Positions 38,012 through 49,041 of a stretch of 64,000 nucleotides of DNA are shown here, piece by piece (position 1 is the first letter of the stretch; every line of letters starts with the position of its first letter). The DNA lies in assembly GCA_019671005.1 (NCBI GenBank), contig CM033714.1:55227741-55291740 (forward strand), written 5' to 3'. The stretch comes from Hibiscus mutabilis. Its lineage: Eukaryota; Streptophyta; Magnoliopsida; Malvales; Malvaceae. The translations under genes and the position numbers were made by a program. Below the pieces are notes generated by a model, which saw only the letters and a program-made list of their open reading frames with translations, was not told the DNA's origin and made no database searches.

Positions 38012-41000
38012 TGTAACACCCTCAACCCAGTTTAGATGAAAACTGGAATTGAAGTTATTACTGAGAACGCATACTAGAAATCGGAGACTAAAAACCAGAA
38101 CTTTCAAAAAATATTTGAGGTTGATTAACAAAAGTTTTCTTCTTAGAAACATTTTTTGACCATAAATAACTTAATTATAACCCCCAAACACTTAAGTTTC
38201 AATATGTTAAGACAAGGATTCCGAACAACAACATTAACTTAATCTGATATAAAATAAATCCAGATCTTGTAAAATTTTTGGGTACACTAAATTTTATTAC
38301 CACTTTTAAGATCAAAAGAAAACAAGACCAATCAAACAAGTGATTAAAGCTTTACATTAGTATTTGAAACAACCACACATATATATATGTGTGATTACTT
38401 ACTCATTTAGATACTCAACTATCAATAGAACGACATTACCTGACACACAAGCCATCTAACTTGACATATCATAACATGGGTTACTTGATAAATAAGACAT
38501 CAATTTAGCATAACATAACATGGATTGTTTGACAAATACGACATAGACTACTCGAATCAACATGTACACGTGTACATAATTTACACATCAAGCAAGTAAT
38601 TTACCCAATTGAACATAGCATTTCTTAATCATACTTCACTTGTCATATATTTTGTCAAACATAGTATCTCATAGGTATGTTTTACTTGACATGTAAGTTA
38701 TCAAATATGGAATCTTATAGTCAGGAATTTCATGTCACAAATGGAATCAAGTAAAACATATCATATTCATAGGTTTTCATCACGTAAGGCATCAAGCATA
38801 ACCTATCCTATTAGAAAGTTTCTAGTCACCCAAAGCTTCAAGCATAATTCATTATATTCATGGATTTCTATCACACAAGGCATCAAAAATATTACACCAT
38901 TTTCATAGAATGCTTATCACATAAGATATTGAGTATATCATATTTGTAACTTTCTTGTCGCATAAGGCATCAAGGAAATTCTCTAACCAATAAAACATAT
39001 AATACTAAATTGATCAATACATTAGCTAAAGTCATGTAAAATTTTTGAACTAGCATGGTTATGTACATTCATCACATTCATATAATAAGTATTAAGGGAC
39101 AACCAAACGCTACTTACACCTATAACAATCAATCAAAACAGATGGTTATGCTCAAGTGAATTTTCATAGATTTATAGGCACCAAATACTTATAATGCAAG
39201 TTATTTCAAGATTCAAATACTCAACATATAATCTTTCAAGAATTTTCTTTTAACATATATAACTAGGCATGCAAATTTAGTTTATAACCATACAAGTCAT
39301 ATCCAAAATTATATATATAACTTTACATATTCTTACAAACTTATAATCCATTTATACAATTTCAATGATAAAATTACTTGCATCATACTCTAACATAATG
39401 CCACTGTCCTAAGAGTTTCGAGGTATAAACAAGAAAACTGCAATGTCTTTACGGTGTGACTTGCAACCTCCCAACACGATCAACTTAAGGATAATCTTAA
39501 AACCTGCATATGTATGAAAATGAATGCATTAAGCTTATATAGCCTAGTGAGGTAGTAACCATGATAGGACAAAGTAATGATCAATGAAGAAGCAATATGA
39601 TCAATCACAAGATTTTATAAGCATTTAGGTTAGTCTTAAAGTACAATGTCTTATTTTAAAGGCTTAATTTAGAAGCTTATTCGAAATTTGTGAATCACAT
39701 AACTTGTCATGCTCACCAAGAGCCTTATCAAAGTTTGTCAGAGTTCTTTCAAGATTCTTTCAGAATTCTTATCCGATTTCTTACAAAGTTCATGTCTTTT
39801 AGAAAGTTTTCCTTGGATCACATTTGGTCATGAATAGCATTGGTCCGTGTTTGACCGTATCGGCCCGTATTACACATAGCACATAGCAATGGCTAGTGTC
39901 TAAACATAACAATCCTAACTTCTCAACTATCTAACCAAACTGTCATCAATCACCTTATCATCTCCCCCATTACCTCCTACTGTCGCCATAATATCACATA
40001 ATAAGGGTCGTCACCCGAGCCGTAGCTCATGGACCGTAGTCCCAAAGTATACCATGTACTATGCCAAAGTGTCCAAGGGATTCCATTGTATAGGGAACTT
40101 AGATATCTTATGTTTTGAAGTTAGAAGAGATTTCTTATGATACAAGTAAACTTATTTATTTCTTCTTTTCAGTGTCTTATAACACAAGTTGAGCTTCTAG
40201 CTCCTTAAGGCCTTAAAATTCACGAACTTATAACATTTATATTCAATTCCATTATTAGAACCTTAGGGCCTTATTGATCAGTAGTTAGCTTCAAGTTTTA
40301 TAGCAAAGTATACATAATCATCCATTAGAAACATAGCATAACAAGGCACAAGGTGCATATGTGATGCAACATAACCAAAAGACTTATCAAGATGCCATGC
40401 TATGAATGCATTCACACATTGTGCTCTATGTGATCCATATGCATATGCTCATGGTTTATACATAACATATAACAGAAACAAAGATCGGGATGACACTATG
40501 TCACCCGAAACAAATGCAACTACACTTACCTCTTATCCCGATGTTACATGATACATGAATCCACAATTACCCCTAGCCTTAACTAATCTTTTCTCTTACT
40601 CTTCCATATCATGTTATATACCTCAAACATAATAACAAACCATTAAAACCAATTCAATCCATTCAATCTTATAAAACAGTCCATTGCTTGTCCAATATGC
40701 CAAAACAGTCCATAATTTGCATGTATTCATATAGGTGGTCAAAACAGTCCATATGTCTTTTAATTATACACAAAACAATCCTAATTAATCACATTCACAA
40801 TTGTATGTTTTTAGAACAGTCCAAAACATTTTTTGTTGTCTAAGTCAGACCTTAATTACCTATGTTCACATATGTATATCCAAAATAGCCCATCAAAGTT
40901 TATTGATACAAGACATTCCTTACTGAACATATATTAACATATTTCCCTATAAATCGGTCCACAACTCTTTCTATTATTGCAAAATAGTCCCGAGATCTTT

Positions 41001-41553
41001 CATTTTTATCAAGACTGTTCCAAATTTATGAACTTAGTTATATATGCATATATGTATAACTTAGTTATATATGCATATATGTATTCAAATCAGCCTACTA
41101 AAGTTTATATTCATGCCTATTAAATCCCTTATACTTGCCTATATATTTACATGCATCAAAAAAAGCTCCATTACATTCATAATTATACAGGGCAGTCCCT
41201 AATACTTTGTATACATTTTTTACATTGCAACATAGTCCCAAAACAACCCTTATTATTTCAAAGTTTGTCCCTTAATTTTACAAAACTATTACCTATTTCC
41301 AGATTTGCAAAGACAGCCCAAAACAGCCCTTAATTGTGTAAAACAACCCTCTCCCTAATTTTAATTTACAAGACAGTTTTTCTTCTACAAAACAGTCCAC
41401 TTTTAGATGCAAGATCAACTCCTCAATTAAGTAGACAAAACAGCCCACCATTTCTCCAAAAATAGTCCACACACACGCACGCGCACACACACACACATAA
41501 CAGTGCCCTGTTCTTAATTTAATCAAATCAGCCCTTCATTTCATCAAAATAGT

Positions 41554-41625
<72 letters not shown>

Positions 41626-42898
41626 GTGCCATGTTCTTAATTTAATCAGATCAGCCCTTCATTTCATCAAAATATTCCCTCTTTTAGTTCCAAAATTTAT
41701 AAAACAGTCTACTTAGTTTCAAGGTACTCAAAGCAGTCCATTAATATTCTCACTTATGCAAAATAGTTCTAATGCATTTATATTCGATTTCATACAAGCA
41801 AAACAGCCCTTAAGACTTATGTTTGTGCTAAAACAGGTTCGGCAACATATATATCTATAAACACATATACAAACAGTCCAATTAGACTCACATTCCAGCA
41901 AAAGCGATTTCCATTCCTTGTATATACAAATTCATATTCAAACAGTCCCATTAGTATAACTAATGACAAATCAGTTTCTAATTGCTTGTAAATCAGTCCT
42001 TTAATGTTTTCAATTATGCAAGACTGTCCTGTTTTTTTATAAGAGTGTATATTCATGCTCAAAACAATTCCATTTGAATATTAGCAAAACTTGTTACCAA
42101 AATTATTTTCAAGCATCAAATACACAAGTGGCAAGATCCAACCGGTTGCTCAATCCTTTACAACATAATAGAACCCATTCTTAAGCAATTTAGCATACAA
42201 GCCATGTCACAATTTTACAAAAGAACATGATAATTCAACAAGGCATCATCCGAATGCTTCAAGGAGCTACATAACATGAATTTGATTTCTAACAAATCTT
42301 TATGTCACATAGCTTATAGGAAAATAAAGCTAGAATCTCATCTTAGAGCATTGAATCAAAAATAAAATGAGGGTATACTCACCCTCTTCTAAATTCACTC
42401 GATCAAGGCTTGGAAAATTTGACTCACTAAGCTTAGATTCTTCTCCATGGATACGCCTCAAGTTCTCCCTCTCTCCCTAAACAAGAGAGAATCGGCCATT
42501 GCTTTTGGAAGAGGATGATTGTTATCCTTCCTCGTTTTCTCCTAATGTCGAGATGTTTACACATCTCCCCCCCCCCTCCAACACTTGCTTCAAGCTTTGA
42601 AAGACAAGTGTACAAGCCCTTAGGCTTGTTCTTATTTAGCATGCAATGCTCCAATGATCTAGAAATTCATTTTAGTCCATGATAACTATGGCTGTACATT
42701 TTTCTTTTATTTCAATTAGATCCTAGCTTACTCAAGACATTCGGTTTAACCATTTTTAAATTGGCTAGCATCCTTTAATTTGACTTGGATTAAGTCTAAT
42801 AACTTCCAAATAAAATCATACAAATTGTTTTACCTTAAAGAACCATTTTGCTTACAAAAATTATTGAATAAAGTTGACCCAGTTTTAGGGGTATTACA
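38012..42898 (-). mobile_element. Solo LTR 'D', minus strand, 4.9 kb
   Basis: On the minus strand it starts TGTAATACCCCTAAAACTGG at 42,898 and ends GGGTTGAGGGTGTTACA at 38,012. The flanks are TTTTA (38,007-38,011) and TCTTA (42,899-42,903), a one-mismatch duplication. The ACTACGGTCC and GGCGACAGTAGGAGG landmarks are seen reversed near 39,970-40,040. Dozens of AACAGTCC motifs between 40,670 and 42,030 are the reverse complement of the GGACTGTT motifs in F, so D and F are related. Contains CA/TA microsatellites, a C run near 42,567 and a 28-bp tandem duplication near 41,031-41,083. No coding sequence. Confidence 0.85.
41464..41622. repeat. CA and TA microsatellites with a flanking duplication
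   Basis: A CA/CG run at 41,467-41,497 and a (CA)n(TA)n run at 41,554-41,622. Each is followed by near-identical sequence (AACAGTGCCCTGTTC and AATAGTGCCATGTTC, then AATTTAATC and CAGCCCTTCATTTCATCA). About 120 bases were therefore duplicated and the two microsatellites diverged. Confidence 0.85.
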
Positions 42899-44194
42899 TC
42901 TTAAGTGTTAAGAAACTCATGGCTCTAATATGTCAGATATGATATGTTATATGTCAAGCTATACAGTTATATAAGATTCCATGTTAGATAATTTGTGAGA
43001 CTAGTAAAACAAGTCTACGAAATGTTGTGATGGAAACCTTGCAACTATATTGCTTTATCATTCGATTCAAGTGATATTTACCTTGACCTTGATAACCTTT
43101 TATGGAAGAATAGGAATAGATTATATAATGTTTACTAAATTACTTTTGGTTGTTAGTGATACATCATTAAGCATTCACTTACTCTACCCTTTCATACCTT
43201 TCAGGGTAATCTTGCTTTCAGTTATATTAAGTGCTTGGACGAGATCACAAGTGTTCAGAAGTATGTTTTGTAATCTCTCATAAGAACTCCTAGTTGGTAG
43301 CACATAGTTGTAATGTCTGCATTGTGCATTTAGATCTCATTTTGGCTACATATGTTTATAAGCTTTATAAGTTTTCAAAGCTTTGTAATGGTCCTTTATA
43401 TGCTTCATAGTTGCTTGCTAATTAAGTTTTAATAGTTATGATGTTTGTGTGGTGGTTTAGATTTTTAGATTGATTAAAATAGTTAAATCATCATGTTGAC
43501 ATGCAAGTATGTAGGCTTTTATTATGTACCCATCATCACATGTTTAACCCTGACAAAGCAGAATAGCTCGAATAATTGGTTAAAGGGGTTTAAATAATCA
43601 ATTACTAGCATGTTTATGAATATGTATATGATATTGCCATGCGAATGTGATTGGATTCAAAAGAGACTAATGTGTGTGATTATATGCTTTTCATGATCTT
43701 GAGATGGTTGCACGTATGTTTACAGATATGGAAATCCTTGTTATGCCTAATTCGAGAATCACATAGTTTAATTAACCTTTAAAAGAGACATTTGTTATAG
43801 TCTTTTCTCTCTTAACCGTTCGAATGGTAAACATGAACTGGATTAGACCTAAACCTTGAATAGCTAAAACTTGTTTATTCAAACTTTTGACAATAGTCTT
43901 AACCTTTCTTGATTTTATTTATAAGTGAGCTTTGTATATTGGAAGATTATCAAATAAAGTATAAGCTATGAGCTGTCAAATGGAGTGTTATGTATAATGT
44001 GTGAACATACTTGTTTGAACATGATATGTATTTTGGAACTTGATTATTGAAAGTTACTAAAAAGTTTTAAATCACCTTGACTTCTGGTTGCATGCTTAGT
44101 TGAGAAGTGTGATGACATCATATGTTTGTTTAGATATTTGTTCAGTAACATTTCTCAAACTGGTTTTTTCCTAGACCGGGTAAGGGGTGTTACA

Positions 44195-44879
44195 CATTTA
44201 CAAATTTTAGGTTACCCATACTTAGTTAATCATATTTCATGCTAGCATGTCGATTTTTAGGTCAAGCCAATCACAATTAAGCATTCAGTTTAACAAATCA
44301 TGAAATTAAGGACTAAATCGTAAAACTACCAAAGAATAGGGACTAACATATTCCCAAAAGCATCTTACTGTAATTAGCTATATTATAAGCATGCTTTCAA
44401 AATCATATATCAGATAGACATTGTTTACTCATTCAATTGATGCATGAAAATACAGTGAGTAAAATGCGAGGAATCTAAACTTGGTATAGCTTATCAACTA
44501 AATTAACTATCGACCGTACCGGTACATGGGATATCGTGCCAGTACAGGCAAAAATCAAAGCAAATATTGGAATTGATATTCAAAAGGGTGTAATGGTACT
44601 CGGTTACGCGTACCAAAACCCGATCATGTGTACCGGTACCAACAAGCAATACTGGCCACTAGAATAGCCCCGCATACCGGTACCAGCACCAAGTGTACCG
44701 ATACATGCTACAATAAAATGCATATTGGGGATTCGAATCCCAAACCGAACATATCCAAATTACATACAAACAACCTAGACATGCTCCTAAAACCACATCA
44801 TCATTAAAACATATCCGTACCACTAATTATATGTCAACCTTCAACACAAATCATCTTCAACAAGGAATCTAAAGGCACG
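44195..44879 (-). mobile_element. LTR 'E' left fragment, with GTACCGGTAC palindromes
   Basis: Sequence between the end of F and the start of Athila-1. It is taken to be continuous with 56,711-59,616, because Athila-1 interrupts it with an imperfect 5-bp duplication (GCACG / ACATG). It carries GTACCGGTAC at 44,516-44,525 and 44,630-44,639, ATACCGGTAC at 44,674-44,683, and further partial copies. No gene. Confidence 0.6.
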
Positions 44880-46400
44880 TGTTAAGTGTCTAAAAATACT
44901 ATTTTATTCACCCTTTTTATTCATATTATTGCTACACTTAGGCTCATATTAGTTGCATTATTAGCCATTCATGCATGTTTGCATTGTTTCTTTGGTGGAC
45001 AAGCTTGATTTCATGTTTTGCTTAATTTTGTGGAAAAAGATACTGTTTTGGTGTGTTTTTGTATGTGTGAAGAATCACTTGCCTAAACAAGGCTGGAACC
45101 AGTTGCCAGGGTAGTGCATGAAGTAGATACCGACGCAGTTGCCATGGCAATGCATAAAGGAGATGCCGAGCTAGTTGCCAGGGCAATTGTCGATAAGGGA
45201 TAAGATGATATGGCAGTCAAAATTGAAGCCTAGATAAACCCAATATGACGTGGAACAAAGTTAAATCCCAAAGGAGTTTGATTTCCGTGAAGAGGTTAAA
45301 GAGAAATTAAATCCCAAGAAGATAGGAGAATATCTAGAAGGAATTTAAATATAATAAAGAATTATATTCTTTAAAAGTATTTAATTCCAACTTAACTTCC
45401 TCCTCAAAAAAGACTTTCACCTGGACCTATAAATTGAGGACCAAGTCGTAAACTTCAAGGGGAGAGCAAGAGGGAGATTTTGACAAGATCAAGGGAGAGA
45501 TTCGACAAAGGTTTCAACCATTCTTCATTTTTTTCTTTCTTGTTCAATTAGGTTTATGTTAGGAATTCTTTGTTTTGTGTTTCTTTGGAACCTAGCCATG
45601 AACTAAATATATTTGGCTAAGGTTATTGTGTTTTGTGGTTGTGAGAAACAATTGGATTTTGTTTAGGTAATAAGAGTTTGCACTTTCAATTCAAGGTTTA
45701 CTCATTCTTAGTTTTTATTCTTGTTTCCGAGTGAATTGGGAGAGGATCTCATAACTTCATCTATTTATCCAATATCGGGAGAGTTAGATTCAAGAAACGA
45801 ATGAGTATGGTCTTTATTCAATCTATTAATGGTGAAGATTAATTCGGCTTAGGAATAAGTTAAGGATTTCAACGGCTAAGAGGAACGCAAGATTGGTTGT
45901 TGTTCACCCTTGATTCACGTAGGGATGTATTGTCAAGGAATGCACAATTAGCTATAGTTTCGACTTAGGGATAAGAAGAAACCATTGAAGAATGCTCCGC
46001 CGAACCTTGAAGTTGTTGCCCAGCCGCCCAAGTAGTTGCCCAGCTAGTTGCCCAAGCAACCGTCGATTGGTTGTCAAGGCAACCCCGCTGCGCAAGTTGC
46101 CACGGTAACTGAGTTGCCCTTGCACTCTTTTACCAAGACGATCCAATCGGCTATCACACCTTAATTCACGATAACCTAGCCTATTCTCTCTCATTTGATT
46201 ACATCTTCTTTTACTTTATTGCTTTCTAGTTTAGTTGTTAGTTAAACTCCTGCAATCTTCTACTTGTGTTCTTTTACTTTTTACACTGCAAGAGATTAGA
46301 TTCTTGAAGTGGCATCAATCCTTGTGGAGACGATATCTTTTATACTATAACTTGCGACATGTGCACTTGTACAATTGCGGAGCACTTATTATGCGCAACA
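44880..46400 (+). repeat. 5' LTR of Athila-1
   Basis: From TGTTAAGTGTC to ATGCGCAACA. A TATA-like CCTATAAATTGAGG lies near 45,426. GTTGCC/GGCAAC palindromes cluster near 45,102-45,186 and 46,020-46,120. The 3' end has CAATCCTTGTGGAGACGATA, an Athila signature. Confidence 0.9.
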
Positions 46401-46406
46401 AGTTTT

Positions 46407-46424
46407 TGGCGCCGTTGCCGAGGA
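46407..46424 (+). other. tRNA-Asp primer-binding site of Athila-1
   Basis: TGGCGCCGTTGCCGAGGA lies six bases after the 5' LTR. Athila elements are known to use tRNA-Asp with a TGGCGCCGTTGCCGGGGA-type site; one base differs here. It overlaps one of the GTTGCC motifs. Confidence 0.85.
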
Positions 46425-46518
46425 TTGGCAATAGCAACTTTATTTTTATTTTCTTGCACTTTTTATTTTTCTTGTTTAAGATTCAAAGGGCTAACAAACT
46501 TTGGTTTTGCATTGGTAT

Positions 46519-47361
46519 ATGACCAAGGCAAGACCGATTACACCAGAATATCGCTTTGATCCAGAAATCGAACGAACCTTGCAAAGACTTAGACAAAGGT
46601 TAAGAGCAGCAATGGCTAATCAAGACGGCAATATGAATCAGGATGTTCCAGAAGGAAGAGGAGTGATTCTTGCACGAAACAGAACTATTCGAGACTATCT
46701 TGAAGAAGATCTTGAAGGACCTAATCTAGGAGTTGTCACACCTGAAATTGAAGCCGACCACTTTAAGTTGAAACCGGTGATGTTCAATATGATCAACACA
46801 ATAGGTCAATTTGGCGGCTCAGCAACTGAAGATGCACGACAACATCTTAAATCTTTCCTCGAGATTTGCAATTCATTCAAAATACAAGGAGTCATCCCCG
46901 ATGTTTTACGACTAAGATTATTCCCCTATTCACTGAGGGATAGGGCGAAAGCATGGTTGAATAGTATTCCTGCTAGATCAATAGGATCTTGGACCGATCT
47001 TTGTCGTGATTTCCTTACTCGATTTAATCCTACAAATTTGACTGATAAGCTTCGTAACAAAATTACATCTTTTCGGCAGGCAGGTGATGAATCCATGTAC
47101 AAGGCTTGGAAGCGATATAGAGAACTTCTACACAAATGCCCCCTACACAGATTCCCAATGTGGACACAAGTAACAATGTTTTACAACGCTATGAATACAC
47201 CAACAAGGATGATGTTTGATGCCTCGGTAAATGGCATACTCCTAGATAAGTCGTCGGAGGAAGCAATGCAAATTCTGAACAAGCTTGCCAAGAATGATTA
47301 TCAGTTCCCATCTGCTAGAAGAGGAGGAGTTAGACGCCAAGCCACAATACATGAACTATGA
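46519..47361 (+). CDS. gag: Athila-1 gag capsid part, open
   Basis: The longest intact reading frame in the window. Retrotrans_gag-type capsid: FDPEIERTLQRLRQRLR at the N-terminus, FKLKPVMFNMINTIGQFGG, then DVLRLRLFPYSLRDRAKAWL near residues 132-151, the usual core of Ty3-gypsy gag, then SWTDLCRDFLTRFNP and the NGILLDKSSEEAMQILNKLA helix. Start chosen at 46,519 because upstream codons from 46,501 look like leader; 46,501 is the alternative. It ends at a TGA (47,359) that is probably a mutation, since gag continues in the same frame. The gene is therefore a truncated capsid rather than full gag. Confidence 0.85.
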   Translation: MTKARPITPEYRFDPEIERTLQRLRQRLRAAMANQDGNMNQDVPEGRGVILARNRTIRDYLEEDLEGPNLGVVTPEIEADHFKLKPVMFNMINTIGQFGGSATEDARQHLKSFLEICNSFKIQGVIPDVLRLRLFPYSLRDRAKAWLNSIPARSIGSWTDLCRDFLTRFNPTNLTDKLRNKITSFRQAGDESMYKAWKRYRELLHKCPLHRFPMWTQVTMFYNAMNTPTRMMFDASVNGILLDKSSEEAMQILNKLAKNDYQFPSARRGGVRRQATIHEL

Positions 47362-48447
47362 TCATCAGATTCAATTTCGGCACAATTGGTCACTCTAACC
47401 AAGAAGGTCCAGAACATGCAGAAATAAAACAACACACATGAGGTCAAGGTAATGGATTCCTTTTGTGAGTTATGTGGTGGTAACCATGATTCTTCTGAAT
47501 GTATGCAGAATCCGGAATCCAGCTTTTATGTGGGGAATTACAACCGAAACAACAATGTGATGTCCAATACATACAATCCAGCTTGGAAGAAGCACCCAAA
47601 ATTTTTATGGAATAATCCCAACAATGCTTTAAACCAGAACAATCAGAATGCACAAGTATCGGGATTCCAACAGAATATGCCACGACAACAGTTGTCGCAG
47701 CAACAACCGACAACATCTAGTTCTTTGGAAAATTCTCTCAATGCTTTTATGTTGAAAATTGAATCTTATATGGCTGAGAATAGTAACATCATAAAAAGAA
47801 CTGATGCTTTTATTAACAAGACCGCGATGAGATTACAAAACTAAGAGGCGGCAATCAAATCATTGGAAAATCAAGTCGGACAATTTGCTCAAAACCTGAA
47901 TACTAGGCCGCAAGGAGGTTTACCTAGCGATACTAAAGTCGCAAGAGGAACTGGCCATGAGTAATGTAAGGCGATCACCACTAGAAGTGGCCAACAACTT
48001 AAAGAGGCTCAAGCTCGCTCATCAAACAAAACTCCACAAAAAGAACATGATGAACTCAGCGGCAAAACCTCATATGTTGAACCAGGAATTGTCGTGGCAA
48101 GTAGCGATAAGCATGCCTCGGCAACCAATGATAGGCACGGTTTGGCAACCCCAGTTGACGATGCCTCGGCAACTCCAATTGCCCTAGCAATGCCATCAAT
48201 TAGGTTCCAGACCAATGAAAGGATCAAAGATATCTGACTTCTACCACCATTCCCACAAAGGTTGAAGTGACAAAAGCAAGAAAATCAATTCAAGAAGTTT
48301 CTTGATATCCTAAAGCAAGTCCACATCAACTTGCCATTGGTTGAAGCAATTGAACAAATGCCGAAATATTCCAAGTTTCTTAAAGACATTGTGTCCAAGA
48401 GAACAAGGCTATGAGAGTTTGAAACAGTTGCCGAAACAGAGGGATGC
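47362..48447 (+). pseudogene. Athila-1 gag C-terminus: zinc knuckle and linker, stops in frame
   Basis: Same frame as the capsid part. Stops lie near 47,359, 47,427, 47,842, 47,960, 48,236, 48,268 and 48,412. A CX2CX4HX4C knuckle (CELCGGNHDSSECM) lies at 47,464-47,505, followed by an asparagine/glutamine-rich stretch to 47,720 and a helical LENSLNAFMLKIESYMAE segment. A further Athila motif is VGQFAQNLNTRPQGGLPSDT near 47,877-47,936. The linker at 48,085-48,190 contains several GCCTCGGCAAC and GTTTGGCAACC motifs. Then VHINLPLVEAIEQMPKYSKF leads to the protease. Confidence 0.8.
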
Positions 48448-49041
48448 ATGGCCATGTTGCACAATCGCATGCCACCCAAGTTGAAGGATTCCGGAAGTTT
48501 CACAATACCCTGTTCCATTGGAAACCACTATGTCAGGAAAGCATTATGTGAACTTGGAGCAAGCATAAACTTGATGCCTAAATCGGTTTTCCTAAAACTA
48601 GGAATCAGGAAGGCAAGACTTACAACAGTTATGCTACAGCTAGCCGACAGATCCTATGTGCATCCAGAGGGAAAAATCGAAGACATACAGGTAAAAGTTG
48701 ATAAATTTATTTTTCCCACTGACTTTACTGTTTTGGATTGTGAAGCAGATGAACATGCACCTATCATTCTCGGGAGACCCTTCCTAGCAGCAAGGAGAAC
48801 CTTGATCGATGTTGAAAAGGGAGAACTCACAATGAGGGTGAATGACCAGCAAGTTAAACTAAATGAGTTCCAAACACTAAGGCATTCCGATGATCTGAAA
48901 GAATGCCAACTTCTTCATGCCACGGTAGAGTTTAACTTCGACGAGGAATTTAGTTGCCTCGGTAACTACATTGCCGATCAAGAGGAACTTGAGGAGTATG
49001 AAGAATCGATCGATGAGGAACAACAAGAAGAGGCAAATTAG
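48448..49041 (+). pseudogene. Athila-1 aspartic protease, D-to-E at the active site
   Basis: Open from 48,448 to a TAG at 49,039. The region reads NRMPPKLKDSGSFTIPCSIG, ALCELGASINLMPKSVF (active site), then PIILGRPFLA. The Athila active site is normally ALCDLGAS; here the catalytic aspartate is glutamate, as read at about 48,544-48,567. The start used is a methionine inside the frame; in an intact element this is an internal domain of the polyprotein. The C-terminal part is strongly acidic (EELEEYEESIDEEQQEE). Confidence 0.8.

Larger units (their letters stand above)
35115..44194 (+). mobile_element. LTR 'F' body, interrupted by solo LTR 'D'
   Basis: Plus-strand LTR sequence that ends ACCGGGTAAGGGGTGTTACA at 44,194 and is split by LTR D at 38,012-42,898. 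It shows the family landmarks GGACTATGGTCC and GGCGACAGTAGGAGGG near 36,680-36,705. It contains a 70-bp tandem array (36,866-37,780) and many scattered GGACTGTTTT motifs from 35,500. Its left end lies somewhere left of 35,115 and is probably at 28,504. There are no gag or pol motifs, so it looks like a solo LTR. Confidence 0.65.

Noticed and set aside
44720..44745. tRNA T-arm-like GGGGATTCGAATCCC
   Set aside because: It is a simple palindrome; no acceptor stem, anticodon arm or A box nearby.
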